A stretch of 64,000 nucleotides of DNA from Lentilitoribacter sp. Alg239-R112 (GCF_900537175.1 NZ_LS999833.1:558001-622000), one strand, 5' to 3'. Positions 1 to 9,753 are shown, counted from the stretch's first letter. Notes: generated from the letters alone by a model not told the origin. Numbers and translations are program-made.

Positions 1-923
1 CCTGCAAAATGATCGGTCACAGCTTCCATCTCGATCGGATTACGCAAATCAGGTTTATCAGACCCATATTTACGAATCGCCTCATCATACGGAATGCGTG
101 GGAATTTTTGTGTAACTGGACGACCTTCCGCAAACTCTTCAAACACGGCCCTCATCACTGGTTCCATTGTGTTCAAGATATCTTCTTGTTCAACAAAACT
201 CATTTCCATATCAAGCTGATAGAATTCACCCGGCAAGCGATCAGCTCGCGGATCTTCATCACGGAAACATGGTGCAATCTGGAAGTATTTATCAAAGCCA
301 GACGCCATAATCAGCTGTTTATATTGCTGTGGCGCTTGTGGTAGGGCAAAGAAATTGCCCGGATGAATGCGGCTTGGCACGAGGAAGTCACGCGCACCTT
401 CTGGTGAAGATGCTGTCAGAATTGGCGTTGCAAATTCGTTGAAATCAATCTCATTCATACGGCGACGCATGGACGAGATAATCTTCGAGCGAAGCATTAT
501 GTTGCTGTGCAATGTTTCGCGGCGCAAATCCAGGAAACGGTATTTTAGACGCACATCTTCAGGATATTCAGGCTCACCAAACACAGGTAGTGGAAGTTCG
601 GCAGCGGCACTTTGCACAACGATGTTTGTCGCAAAAATTTCGACCTCACCCGTATCAAGGTTTTTGTTCACAGTCTCTTCAGTTCTTGCTTTCACTTCAC
701 CTTCAATTGTGATCACCCACTCGCCACGAACTGTTTCTGCGGTTTTAAAAGCTGGACTGTCCGGATCAACAACGATTTGTGATAGACCATAATGATCGCG
801 CAGATCAATAAACAGCAAGCCGCCATGATCTCGAACGCGATGAACCCAGCCAGACAAGCGGACATTATTGCCCACATCTGTCCCACGTAAGTCTGCGCAA
901 GTGTGAGAGCGATATGCGTGCAT
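1..923 (-). CDS. aspS: Aspartyl-tRNA synthetase, N-terminal part (cut by window edge)
   Basis: This gene charges tRNA-Asp (and probably tRNA-Asn, as is usual in alphaproteobacteria) with aspartate in the cytoplasm. The ATG at 921-923 opens a frame beginning [14 protein letters not shown], the typical start of bacterial AspRS. It is followed by the OB-fold anticodon-binding domain ([19 protein letters not shown], then [11 protein letters not shown]) and class II motif 2 ([19 protein letters not shown]). About 307 of an expected ~595 codons are inside the window; the catalytic C-terminus lies beyond position 1. It is divergent from rnd. The family call is secure from the motifs. Confidence 0.95.
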   Translation of the reverse strand, partial: MHAYRSHTCADLRGTDVGNNVRLSGWVHRVRDHGGLLFIDLRDHYGLSQIVVDPDSPAFKTAETVRGEWVITIEGEVKARTEETVNKNLDTGEVEIFATNIVVQSAAAELPLPVFGEPEYPEDVRLKYRFLDLRRETLHSNIMLRSKIISSMRRRMNEIDFNEFATPILTASSPEGARDFLVPSRIHPGNFFALPQAPQQYKQLIMASGFDKYFQIAPCFRDEDPRADRLPGEFYQLDMEMSFVEQEDILNTMEPVMRAVFEEFAEGRPVTQKFPRIPYDEAIRKYGSDKPDLRNPIEMEAVTDHFA

Positions 924-1151
924 AATAAAACCTCATAGTTCATTGATTTGGGAGACGATATGTTTCGTCTATTGGTGGCTACCAATTAAATTGTAATTTG
1001 CGCCGGACAAGCCACGTGGCAGGTGATTTGTCAAGCAAAAACGGTAATTTTGCCACGCATATACGGCGTAGAAACCATCACTTTTGTTGCGAAGTACATC
1101 GAACCAAGCTTTTTTGAAGACAAATGCCTTGTTTTGGGTTATTTGGGCCGA

Positions 1152-2303
1152 ATGGAAATTATTACAACAACTCAAGACCTAGAATCTGCTTGCTTAGACC
1201 TTGCGACAGCAGACTTTATCACCATCGATACCGAATTCCTCCGCGAGAAGACGTTCTGGCCAGTTTTGTGTCTTATACAGCTCGCTTCACCGGATCGAGC
1301 GCTCATTGTCGACCCGCTTGCAAAGGGCATCGATCTGGCCCCATTCTTTAAGCTGATGGCAGATCAAAGCGTTCTCAAAGTCTTTCACGCAGCGCGACAA
1401 GATCTTGAAATCGTGTTCCATCTGGGCGACATGCTACCCAAACCGATCTTTGATAGCCAAGTAGCGGCAATGGTTTTAGGTTTTGGTGATAGCGTTGCTT
1501 ATGACAGTCTTGTTTCACGAATTACAGGCGCACATATTGATAAAACGTCGCGCTTTACTGATTGGTCACGTCGCCCGCTGACAGATCAACAACTTGATTA
1601 TGCATTGGCTGATGTTACTCATTTGCGCGATGTATACCTTGAATTGGCATCACAACTTGAAACACGCGGACGTTCAACATGGCTGAATGAAGAGATGGCC
1701 ATTTTAGAAGCGCGCAAAACCTACGATATGCATCCTGATGATGCGTGGCGCAGACTGCGAAACCGTATGCGCAAACCGCAAGATTTAGCCATATTGCAAA
1801 AGATTGCCGCATGGCGCGAAAACATGGCGCGGGGCCGTAATGTGCCACGTGGCCGCGTGCTAAAAGACGATGCGCTCTATGAAATAGCCCAGCAAAAACC
1901 GCGTGACTCTGGCGCACTTGGCCGCCTTCGCACCATCCCAAAGGGTTGGGAGCGTTCCGAGCTTGGCAACCTGTTGATGGCGGAATTGAATATTGCTTAC
2001 GAAATTCCAAAGGAAGAGTGGCCGGAAATTCCGCGCCATAGACCTGCGCCAGAAGGCACAGGTGCAGCTTCCGACCTCCTTAAAGTTTTGCTTAAGACCA
2101 TTGTTGATGAAGAAGGTGTTGCAGCGAAAGTCATCGCCAATGCGGATGATCTAGACAAGATTGCTGCCAGAGGCGCAGACGCCGATGTCGCCGCCCTCTC
2201 CGGCTGGAGACGCGAATTATTTGGCGACAAAGCATTAAAGCTAATTTCTGGTGAACTAGCGTTGAAATTTACCGATAAACGCGTGCAAGTGATTGAGAGT
2301 TAG
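1152..2303 (+). CDS. rnd: Ribonuclease D
   Basis: A 3'-5' exoribonuclease for tRNA 3'-end maturation. The DEDD-type exonuclease domain fills about residues 1-170: the first acidic motif is in FITIDTEF, a second in KVFHAARQDLEIVF, and the third in LDYALADVTHLRDVY. An HRDC-type helical domain follows from about residue 205. The frame is open from 1023, but the ATG at 1152 gives a 383-residue protein beginning MEIITTTQDLESAC, which matches the usual RNase D length and start. It stands next to divergent aspS, a common pairing in Hyphomicrobiales. Confidence 0.93.
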   Translation: MEIITTTQDLESACLDLATADFITIDTEFLREKTFWPVLCLIQLASPDRALIVDPLAKGIDLAPFFKLMADQSVLKVFHAARQDLEIVFHLGDMLPKPIFDSQVAAMVLGFGDSVAYDSLVSRITGAHIDKTSRFTDWSRRPLTDQQLDYALADVTHLRDVYLELASQLETRGRSTWLNEEMAILEARKTYDMHPDDAWRRLRNRMRKPQDLAILQKIAAWRENMARGRNVPRGRVLKDDALYEIAQQKPRDSGALGRLRTIPKGWERSELGNLLMAELNIAYEIPKEEWPEIPRHRPAPEGTGAASDLLKVLLKTIVDEEGVAAKVIANADDLDKIAARGADADVAALSGWRRELFGDKALKLISGELALKFTDKRVQVIES

Positions 2304-2333
2304 TCGACGATGAACTGATGTCCTGACATCATA

Positions 2334-2358
2334 TGAGCAAAGGCAATGCTTTTGCTCA
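2334..2358 (+). terminator. Likely terminator of rnd
   Basis: TGAGCAAA at 2334-2341 pairs with TTTGCTCA at 2351-2358 and is followed by a T-rich stretch (ATTTGTCTTTCT). It lies 30 bp after the rnd stop and before the convergent response-regulator gene. A smaller inverted repeat GATGTC/GACATC lies just upstream. Confidence 0.6.
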
Positions 2359-2418
2359 ATTTGTCTTTCTAGCAGTTTAGTTGTTCAGCTCGATAGAGAT
2401 CGCAAAAATGTGTAGTAT

Positions 2419-3021
2419 CTAAATCAAATTCTGATCGCGCCCAAACATGGCTGCTTGAGTGCGATTGCGTGCTGATAGTTTTTTGCAAAGCGTTTTTACA
2501 TGTAGTTTAATTGTTACTTCCTGCAGGTCACAGTCAAGCGCGATTTCCTTGTTGGAAAGGCCTGCGCAAATTCCACGCAATACTTCGCGTTCACGGACTG
2601 TCAGTCCAGCCTTGGGAGCCTCTTCATCTTGCTGCATAAAGCTAGCTGGCAAAAACACCTCACCAGCTGCCATAAATTTGACAGCCATCACCATGGACTT
2701 TGATCCAAGTGTTTTTGGTACAAATCCAGCGCCGCCTTGTTTGATTGTTGCCTCTGCTACATCCCTTGATGCTGTTCCAGATATAATCGCCACTGGATTA
2801 TCGTCGTTGGCTTTAATCATTTGATCCAAACCTTTTAGACCATCCATACCAGGCATATTATAATCGAGCAGAATGAGGTCATAGCTCACATTTAAATGAA
2901 CCAACTCCAGCGCTTCTTCCAAATTCGCCGCGCTGTCGACATGCTCTATGCCTTCTTTGAGCAAGAATGCGCCGATTGTTTCACGAACCAAATCATGGTC
3001 ATCTGCAATAAGAATGCGCAT
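2419..3021 (-). CDS. LuxR/FixJ-family response regulator
   Basis: A two-component DNA-binding response regulator of 200 residues. The receiver domain covers about residues 1-120, with the acidic pair in IADDHD, the phospho-acceptor Asp53 in LLDYNMPG and Lys103 in VPKTLGS. A GerE/LuxR helix-turn-helix covers about 138-198 (LTVREREVLRGICAGLSNKEIA). It is divergent from the SUOX-like/hybrid-kinase operon that starts at 3289, so it is the likely output of that kinase's Hpt domain; this pairing is inferred from position. An inverted repeat lies in the shared upstream region (3195-3220). Its target genes cannot be read directly, but the same repeat recurs at 11184-11210. Confidence 0.88.
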   Translation of the reverse strand: MRILIADDHDLVRETIGAFLLKEGIEHVDSAANLEEALELVHLNVSYDLILLDYNMPGMDGLKGLDQMIKANDDNPVAIISGTASRDVAEATIKQGGAGFVPKTLGSKSMVMAVKFMAAGEVFLPASFMQQDEEAPKAGLTVREREVLRGICAGLSNKEIALDCDLQEVTIKLHVKTLCKKLSARNRTQAAMFGRDQNLI

Positions 3022-3194
3022 ATTTTCCTCATTTCATTCATATGTCGGACATAGTTACCGGAGTGAATTTAATGACATTATATCAATAAAATTTCCATTA
3101 AACCAATTTAACCAACCAAATTTGAATTAAATGAGTTTAATCATGATGTAACATTTTTAAAAGATGTAATTTAAGCTCATACGATTATACAAAC

Positions 3195-3220
3195 TATACG
3201 AAAGGATAGTCTCCTATCCG
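3195..3220. promoter_or_regulatory. Operator-like inverted repeat, copy 1
   Basis: It contains TATACGAAAGGATAGTCT followed by CTATCCG, so GGATAG and CTATCC face each other across 4 bp. It sits between the divergent response regulator (start 3021) and the SUOX-like gene (start 3289). A nearly identical 18-bp core occurs on the other strand at 11193-11210. The surrounding 3022-3288 gap is AT-rich and has no gene. Binding by the adjacent LuxR-type regulator is inferred. Confidence 0.6.
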
Positions 3221-3288
3221 CATGATTTGATGCAATTGTCTTTGATTTGTGTGACGTAACTTAACGAAATATTTTTAAGGTAAGTTAG

Positions 3289-3771
3289 ATGAACATCTCG
3301 AAAAAATTGCATATTCTTGTTTCCGTGTTGGTTTTATCGTTCGTATTTAATGCAAGTGCTGACCAGAGCGGCACCATTCTAACTGTTCGCGAAAATGCGA
3401 CCACAATACAAGTGTTTGATTTTGAAGCTTTGAGCACGATGAAATCTACTAAATTTGAAACAACCACAATTTGGACTGAAGGCGTGCAAAGTTTTGAAGG
3501 CGTCCCGTTAAAAACGCTTCTGGAAGACTTAAAAATTACCGATGGCATGGTTTTGGCAACGGCTGTGAATGATTACGCTGTTGAAATTCCCATATCGGAG
3601 ATTTCAAGCTCCGCACCAGTAATAGCATATAAGCAAAATGGAGAACGAATGAGTTTGCGTGATAAAGGCCCACTATGGTTGGTATATCCATATGACGCAC
3701 ATCCCGAATTTCAAACCGAAGTTACCTATTCTAGAAGCATTTGGCAGCTAAATCGTATCGAAGTAAAATAA
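3289..3771 (+). CDS. Periplasmic SUOX-fold (molybdopterin-oxidoreductase-like) protein without cysteine
   Basis: A secreted protein of 160 residues with a signal peptide (about residues 1-24, ending NASA). The body resembles the small oxidoreductase molybdopterin-binding (SUOX) fold: FEGVPLKTLLEDL, an Ala-Val-Asn-Asp-Tyr segment, ISSSAPVIAYKQNG, and a C-terminal GPLWLVYPYD motif. The mature protein has no cysteine, so the Moco-ligating cysteine of true sulfite-oxidase enzymes is missing; catalysis is doubtful and a binding or sensing role is more likely. It ends 19 bp before the hybrid histidine kinase, implying one operon and a possible role as its periplasmic partner (inference). Confidence 0.72.
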   Translation: MNISKKLHILVSVLVLSFVFNASADQSGTILTVRENATTIQVFDFEALSTMKSTKFETTTIWTEGVQSFEGVPLKTLLEDLKITDGMVLATAVNDYAVEIPISEISSSAPVIAYKQNGERMSLRDKGPLWLVYPYDAHPEFQTEVTYSRSIWQLNRIEVK

Positions 3772-3790
3772 TCATCAACTGGGGCATAAA

Positions 3791-6331
3791 TTGAAAAAAC
3801 TTTATTTGCTATATCGCCCCTTTCAAACCGCAATAATTCTGATCGCATTATGTTTGATAATCTTCTCCATTTTTACTTTGGCTAACAAGGTGTGGAATGA
3901 CGTTAGCAACCTTAAAACTGCCAAATCAGACAATGTTCATTGGATGCTATCTCAGTTGGAGGTGGATTATCTAAATCTGAGAACCGAACAAGAAACAGTC
4001 ATTTCTGGCAAACATAAATCACTGAGTGAGCTTCGAAATAAGTTTGATGTATTTTACAGCCGCGTTACGATACTTAGGCAAGGATCTCCATTTAAAATAT
4101 TGCGGGACGACCAGAAAACGGGGAAAATCGTAAATGATGTTTGGTCCTTTTTGCAAAATTCTACCGAATTGATTGATTCTGATGATCAGACATTGTTCGA
4201 AAACATTGATAACTTCTCGTTAAAAACGTCCGACTTAGCAAGTGAATTACGCTCTCTTGCGCTGCGTGGTGTAGAGTTGGTGGCAAATGCATCTGAACAG
4301 CGCCGTGAGGGCGTGTCGCAAACATTGTTACTAATTGCTGGTTTGTCTCTCTTCCTGTTTGCAGCGCTTTTACTCATGCTATGGGTATTTTTGCGCCAGT
4401 ACAGGCACATGAAAAACCATGCCAATGACAGCCAAATCGTATCCAATCGACTGAAGGCTGTCGTAACAAGCTCTTTGGACGGCGTGATCGTCATAAATCG
4501 AGATGCCAAAATTCTGGAGTTCAACGGGGCCGCAGAAGATATCTTTGGGTATACCAAACATGAGGCCGTTGGTGGTGATTTGGCTGAGATGATTATACCC
4601 GTCCACCTTCGACAGGCGCACAGAGACGGAATGCAAAGATACCTTGATACCAATGAAAAAAGAGTGGTTGGTAAGGGTCGTCTTCGTCTGGAAGCAAAAC
4701 GTAAATCCGATGAAGTATTTCCGATAGAACTATCAATCTCGAGTGCTGAAAGTAAAGATGGTGAGGTATTTGTTGCATTCTTGCGTGATATCTCCGATCT
4801 CGTGCAAGGTGAGGAAGAGTTAAAGCAGGCGCGAGACGATGCTTTGGCAGGCGAAAAAGCCAAGGCGCAATTGCTTGCCGTTATGAGCCACGAAATGCGA
4901 ACACCACTAAATGGTATGTTAGGTACGTTGGAATTGATGTACGATAGCCCTTTGAGTGCAAAACAAGAGCAATATCTGGATATCATCAATACTTCCGGGA
5001 AAATGCTTTTGCATCATGTAAATGACGTTCTTAACATCTCCCGTCTGGATTCAGGTAAATTTGAGACAGAGCTGAATAAGTTCGATATCACAAAATTGAT
5101 GAACCAACTTTGTGATAGCCAACGTCAGAGCGCAGCAACCAAAGGGAATGAAATCTCAACGGATTTTGTTAGTCTAAAGGACCAAATTGTTGTTGGTGAT
5201 GACTTGCGATTGCAACAAGTTCTACTCAACATCCTTGGCAATGCTATCAAGTTTACTCGAGACGGGAAAATCTCCGTAGAAGCCGAACGAAAAGAAGGTG
5301 ACATCATCGAAATCCGTATCTCAGACACTGGCATAGGAATAGATGAGGCCGATCTGGATAGAATATTTGAGGATTTTGTCACTTTGGATTCATCCTACGG
5401 ACGTACCGAGGCAGGAACAGGTTTAGGTTTGGGAATTACAAAGCGCATGATTGCCGCAATGAACGGCTCCATAGGCGTTGAAAGTGTGAAAGGAGATGGA
5501 AGTTTATTCTGGGTTCGATTGTCGTTACCAGAATTTACAGAGGATGAAATTGCGGAAGAAACGAGCGATATAACTGATACTTCCGCCATCATACCGCAGC
5601 GCATTTTGGTGGTTGAAGATAACAGTATAAATCGTTTTGTTGTGCGCGAGATGTTAGAAAAAGATGGGCATACGGTCATTGAAGTTAAAGACGGAGTTGA
5701 AGGTGTTGCCATTTGCAAACAGCAAACATTCGATACGATCCTTATGGATATCAGCATGCCGCGTTTGGATGGTGTTGAAGCCACCAAAATCATTCGCGAA
5801 AGCGGTGGACCTTCTGCCAAAACACCGATTATAGCTCTCACCGCGCATGCACTGCCGGAAGAGATCATAAAGTTTAATGAAGTCGGTATGAACGACACAT
5901 TAATTAAACCCATATCAAGCGTGTCCTTACGTAATGCTATACAAATGGCAACGAATAACAGCAAGAAAACCGCATTACGACCCAACACTGATGAACACGT
6001 TCAAGTCATTGATCATAAAACCTTAAATGAGATTAAAAACACGCTGGATACAGAAAAATATGAGGTACTGCTGCAAAAGTTTATTGGTGAATCTGATATG
6101 GAAATAGACTGGATTTCGTCGAGTAATGGTACGACCACCAACACAACGGAGTTTGTGAAACGCGTTCATAATCTGGCGGGATCGGCCTCCCTTTTTGGCG
6201 CAGTTCAACTACGCGATGTGCTTTTTCAGATAGAAACGATTTGTAAGACTAAGAAACCAGACGAGCTAGATCAATACATCAATCGACTTCCGGAAATTTG
6301 GGAGATTACAAAAACCTCATTGTCAGCTTAG
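3791..6331 (+). CDS. Hybrid sensor histidine kinase with PAS, receiver and Hpt domains
   Basis: An inner-membrane phosphorelay kinase of 846 residues. Two membrane segments (about 13-32 and 180-203) enclose a periplasmic sensor region of about 145 residues. They are followed by PAS (about 220-345), HisKA with His367 in MSHEMRTPLNG, HATPase (N-box LLNILGNAIKFT, then ISDTGIGI and GTGLGLGI), a receiver domain with Asp653 in ILMDISMPRLDG, and a C-terminal Hpt domain with His793 in RVHNLAGSASLFG. The start is TTG at 3791, the first plausible codon after a GGGG stretch. The architecture is ArcB/EvgS-like; the expected flow is His-Asp-His to a separate regulator, probably the divergent gene at 2419-3021. 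It converges on the GT2 gene with a 1-bp gap. Confidence 0.9.
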   Translation: MKKLYLLYRPFQTAIILIALCLIIFSIFTLANKVWNDVSNLKTAKSDNVHWMLSQLEVDYLNLRTEQETVISGKHKSLSELRNKFDVFYSRVTILRQGSPFKILRDDQKTGKIVNDVWSFLQNSTELIDSDDQTLFENIDNFSLKTSDLASELRSLALRGVELVANASEQRREGVSQTLLLIAGLSLFLFAALLLMLWVFLRQYRHMKNHANDSQIVSNRLKAVVTSSLDGVIVINRDAKILEFNGAAEDIFGYTKHEAVGGDLAEMIIPVHLRQAHRDGMQRYLDTNEKRVVGKGRLRLEAKRKSDEVFPIELSISSAESKDGEVFVAFLRDISDLVQGEEELKQARDDALAGEKAKAQLLAVMSHEMRTPLNGMLGTLELMYDSPLSAKQEQYLDIINTSGKMLLHHVNDVLNISRLDSGKFETELNKFDITKLMNQLCDSQRQSAATKGNEISTDFVSLKDQIVVGDDLRLQQVLLNILGNAIKFTRDGKISVEAERKEGDIIEIRISDTGIGIDEADLDRIFEDFVTLDSSYGRTEAGTGLGLGITKRMIAAMNGSIGVESVKGDGSLFWVRLSLPEFTEDEIAEETSDITDTSAIIPQRILVVEDNSINRFVVREMLEKDGHTVIEVKDGVEGVAICKQQTFDTILMDISMPRLDGVEATKIIRESGGPSAKTPIIALTAHALPEEIIKFNEVGMNDTLIKPISSVSLRNAIQMATNNSKKTALRPNTDEHVQVIDHKTLNEIKNTLDTEKYEVLLQKFIGESDMEIDWISSSNGTTTNTTEFVKRVHNLAGSASLFGAVQLRDVLFQIETICKTKKPDELDQYINRLPEIWEITKTSLSA

Positions 6332-6332
6332 A

Positions 6333-8174
6333 TCACGCCACCCGCAAGGGTTTGTCGGGTATGATATTGTTCTCGTATGCCAACTCAAGAACTTCCCCAT
6401 TTGACGACACAAGAATGCTTAGCATAGATTCCAGTGTAAAATAGGCGCGTAACACTCTGAAAACGAGATATTCAGGCAGGGCAAAAACACCTCTCGGCAG
6501 GCCATTTAAAAAAGCAGATACTACAGCCACGATGGCCGGTGCACCTGTTGTCACGGCAACAATTGACTGCCAGATTATGGGGCTATCTGGATTAAATCCA
6601 AACGCGTATTCCATCGTTCCAAACAAGATTAATGGCACCAACATTGCCCGCCGACCAGAGTTTATAAGCATATAGGGTAGAATGATTTTCCCGCGCAGTG
6701 TTGCATTCCGTGAATAAATTAAATCTCTGCAACGTGAACTTATATGATAGATGGAGCGAAACCAGCGCATACGTTGTTCTCGCATATGTGGATATGATGC
6801 TGGCACCTCAGATACATATCTAAGCTTTGGATCAACAACAGAATGATAACCAAGCTCACCAATTCGTAGTGAGATATCAGTATCCTCACCATTCATTCCC
6901 TCGACAAAACCGCCAAGATATATTGGATGTTTTGTTCGATAAACAACGAACATGCCAGGAATGCCAACCACTCCGTTGACCGCACCCATTGCTACGGAAT
7001 AAAATCCATGTTTTACAATCACTTCCAAAAGCCGAGCGCGATCAAAAAGGGCACCACCTGGTGGGATAGGAACACCGCCCACAACACCCACCGCGGGATC
7101 GGAAAAATACGGCATTGCCCTGGACAAGTTGTCTTCACCTACCAAAGTATCGGCGTCCACACGTACTAAAAACTCGGTTTCAGTGGCTTCCAAACCAGCA
7201 TTTAATGCATTGGATTTTCCTGGTTTTGGCACGTTGATAACGCGCCCTTGCGCAGATGTGCATGCAGCAAGAGCTTCGCATGCAATTTGCTCGGTATCAT
7301 CAGTCGAATTATTGTTCATGATCAAGATATGCACCTCGCCCCCATAATGGGCAGCGGCTTTATCCATCGCATTTATTGTATCCTTGATAATGTATGATTC
7401 ATTATGCGCAGGAACAATGATGCTAACTGGAGGTCTAAAGTTGGCTTTCTTTGCAAGAGCCACATCCAAAATTGCCAAAGCATAAAGCTGACCGAACAGC
7501 GTTGGCAAAAACAGAAACACGCCAGGGCCGATACCGCCCAATAATGTCAGTTCCCGCAGTTTCTTAACAATATAAAGATCCAAACCACCAATATAACTGG
7601 ACACAATAATTGCGATAATCGTCGTCGCAACAAGTCTGATAATTGCTTTCTTGTTGCTGACAGGTCGATGCTCCAGCGGGATACGCACAGGCATTCGTCC
7701 CCGTTCCAGCAACTTAAAAGAATAGATCGTAAAACCTAGTAATCCAGAAATAATGGCACTGAAATGAAGAGAGTACGCCATGTCAAATCGCGCACCTATC
7801 GTGATATTTGCGAGGTCTAAAAAGGTGCAAACCAGAACATAACTAAAAACCATATCCAGCGCGAACAGAAAGCGTCCCAAATTGCTGCCAGAACTGAACA
7901 TGGCAAACGAGATAAAGAAGGATAAAATAAAAATGCGCACAGCAACTGCATGACGCCCCTCATAAGGCGAAAGAACCAAGTCCCTGTTTGGAAAGTGCTG
8001 GCTAACCTCAGGTGTATTTATAAGCCAAAGCAAAAATATCGCAATAACGCAGAAAGTTGCGAGCATTGCAGGTGCACGCATTTGCGATACGGGACCTGCA
8101 AAACGCTTTGGAGCGCTGTCTACCGACACAAAACTAATCTGATCGCGATTGTCTTCTGGGGTTAAATCGCTCAT
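6333..8174 (-). CDS. Membrane GT2 polysaccharide synthase (BcsA-like core, no PilZ)
   Basis: A processive-type family 2 glycosyltransferase of 613 residues. About six membrane segments precede the catalytic domain (between about 36 and 238) and several more follow it. The catalytic signature is complete: IIVPAHNES, the Asp pair in NNNSTDDT, DxD at 340-342 (RVDADT), GEDTD near 430 and QRMRW at 467-471. This is the pattern of cellulose, chitin and hyaluronan synthases that elongate and export one chain. It lacks the PilZ domain of classical BcsA, so direct c-di-GMP control is not evident. Its start overlaps the BcsB-like gene by 4 bp (ATGA), so the two are translationally coupled. The sugar polymerised is unknown; the SqdB homologue upstream hints at a sulfonated sugar. 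Confidence 0.85.
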   Translation of the reverse strand: MSDLTPEDNRDQISFVSVDSAPKRFAGPVSQMRAPAMLATFCVIAIFLLWLINTPEVSQHFPNRDLVLSPYEGRHAVAVRIFILSFFISFAMFSSGSNLGRFLFALDMVFSYVLVCTFLDLANITIGARFDMAYSLHFSAIISGLLGFTIYSFKLLERGRMPVRIPLEHRPVSNKKAIIRLVATTIIAIIVSSYIGGLDLYIVKKLRELTLLGGIGPGVFLFLPTLFGQLYALAILDVALAKKANFRPPVSIIVPAHNESYIIKDTINAMDKAAAHYGGEVHILIMNNNSTDDTEQIACEALAACTSAQGRVINVPKPGKSNALNAGLEATETEFLVRVDADTLVGEDNLSRAMPYFSDPAVGVVGGVPIPPGGALFDRARLLEVIVKHGFYSVAMGAVNGVVGIPGMFVVYRTKHPIYLGGFVEGMNGEDTDISLRIGELGYHSVVDPKLRYVSEVPASYPHMREQRMRWFRSIYHISSRCRDLIYSRNATLRGKIILPYMLINSGRRAMLVPLILFGTMEYAFGFNPDSPIIWQSIVAVTTGAPAIVAVVSAFLNGLPRGVFALPEYLVFRVLRAYFTLESMLSILVSSNGEVLELAYENNIIPDKPLRVA

Positions 8175-9733
8175 CCTTCACCCCCGCCTATTGGTAGCTG
8201 GATCAGCACTGCATTGGGCGAAATCTCATCTGTTGATCGATTATCGGATAAATCTTCCAATCGCGATACTGAAAGTTCTCCGGCGTCTGTTTGAAAGAGT
8301 ATCCACTGTTCGAACATTTCATTCTGAAAATTTTTAACAGCATCAAATTGCCTTCTTTCCAGAAAGTAAATCTGCGCCCCGCCGCTTGTATCACCTATAT
8401 CTATAGTTTCGGGAAGCGCAGATGCCAGTATATGAGCGAACAGATTTGCCTGATTATCGGTGATGTTCTCGTTGCCTGCGATACCAATTTCCCCAACCGA
8501 TTTTAAGGCATTTTGAAGATCGTGAAACTGATCATCCAATCTCTCAGAACCAGCAAGTAGCACAGTGTCCTGTTCCATCTGCGCAATCAAAATCGGCCCA
8601 TTCTTACAAATTCCATCGTGATTTTCAGATGAATTTAGTGTCACTTCAATCAGATTGTTGGCTGTTTGACTGCGTTCATTCAGCAAAATTTTCCGGCGAT
8701 ATTTGCTGGTTTGAGATTCTAAAGCTTCTGTGTGTATCAATGAACCATTTAGCGTAACTGATACCATCCAATTGGTTTCTTGTCTTAATCCTGATAACAT
8801 AAGACTTAAATCTATTGCGCTTGGCAATGTGCGCCCAGAAAACTGGCTTGGCTTATATTTTATTCTCCAGCTTGTTGACTTATAAAAGCGCCGTACACCA
8901 AAATTCACACCACTATTGGCAACATAGTAAGGCCATTGTTGCTGGTTACTTTTGATCCTTGGAAGCGTTGTTCTAAGTATTTCTAGCTCTTCAATTGATA
9001 GGCCACCAGCAGCCTCACTTGTTTTGAAGATAACTTTTTCTCCATCGCGGATAAAAGATGTTCCATAGTTGGTTAAGATGTTTTTTTCCCGTTTCGAAAA
9101 CTTATTATCCCAATGAATAGAGATCAATCGTCCGCGGGATAAAACCTGGTCACGGGGAGTTTGAATGTTACGATCAAGATTTAAATAAAGCCCGCTGGTC
9201 GCCTCAATTTCTGCGATGGCTTGAATGCCATTCTTTGATGTACAGCTGTTAGTTTCATATTCACCTAACAGACTGAACGAGACGACCAGCCGCTCTTTTG
9301 CTAGTTCTTCGGACAATAGAGGAACCAACAAGGAGCGTCCTACCTCTCCTGGATACAATAGCATTTCACCGCGTTTGGTATTGTTGATGGAAATACGCAA
9401 TACGCCGTTCACATCATCAAGTACCTGCGATGTAATGTCTATTTGGAGGTAACCAGAAACAGGGCGTGCATCGATTGGCAGCGGAAATGCAGCACTCTGA
9501 TAGGAGGGTAAACCGGTAAGAATTATGGGGGCATTACGAGTAAATCCAAAAAAGACTTTCTCATTTTTTCCCAATTCTGATGTGTTAAAAGTTTCTGCCT
9601 CAAAAACCAATTGTGGACCAAAAGCCAACTCATTGAACTGGCGCAAACCACGTTGCGGAATATTATGTGAAGACAATAAAAAAACTGCCCACGCAATAAA
9701 GAAGGCCATCAGGCCAATGCCAATCGTTCTCAT
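8171..9733 (-). CDS. BcsB-like periplasmic subunit of a polysaccharide synthase
   Basis: A protein of 520 residues with one N-terminal membrane anchor (about 4-22) and a large periplasmic part. Two jelly-roll modules resembling the carbohydrate-binding domains of BcsB can be seen. One is at about 75-195 (GVLRISINNTKRGEMLLYPG, then a Cys-containing segment). The other is at about 295-430 (a VTLNGSLIHTE segment, then LIEVTLNSSENHDGICKNG). It is shorter than classical BcsB (~750 residues) and has no C-terminal anchor. It probably guides the polymer made by the coupled GT2 synthase across the periplasm. The similarity is at fold and motif level, so the name is tentative. Confidence 0.7.
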   Translation of the reverse strand: MRTIGIGLMAFFIAWAVFLLSSHNIPQRGLRQFNELAFGPQLVFEAETFNTSELGKNEKVFFGFTRNAPIILTGLPSYQSAAFPLPIDARPVSGYLQIDITSQVLDDVNGVLRISINNTKRGEMLLYPGEVGRSLLVPLLSEELAKERLVVSFSLLGEYETNSCTSKNGIQAIAEIEATSGLYLNLDRNIQTPRDQVLSRGRLISIHWDNKFSKREKNILTNYGTSFIRDGEKVIFKTSEAAGGLSIEELEILRTTLPRIKSNQQQWPYYVANSGVNFGVRRFYKSTSWRIKYKPSQFSGRTLPSAIDLSLMLSGLRQETNWMVSVTLNGSLIHTEALESQTSKYRRKILLNERSQTANNLIEVTLNSSENHDGICKNGPILIAQMEQDTVLLAGSERLDDQFHDLQNALKSVGEIGIAGNENITDNQANLFAHILASALPETIDIGDTSGGAQIYFLERRQFDAVKNFQNEMFEQWILFQTDAGELSVSRLEDLSDNRSTDEISPNAVLIQLPIGGGEG

Positions 9734-9753
9734 TTGAAAACCTCATACAAGTT

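Noticed and set aside
3098..3140. TTAA-N6-TTAA pairs as CtrA sites upstream of the response regulator
   Set aside because: CtrA sites need a 7-bp spacer; both pairs here have 6 and the region is AT-rich, so chance is likely.
4186..4989. A 267-codon minus-strand frame inside the hybrid kinase gene
   Set aside because: It lies opposite PAS and HisKA coding sequence with clear family motifs; its product is Ser/Arg-rich and matches no family. It is a shadow frame.
5395..5988. A 197-codon minus-strand frame under the kinase receiver domain
   Set aside because: Antisense to well-matched HATPase/receiver sequence; no ribosome site; shadow frame.
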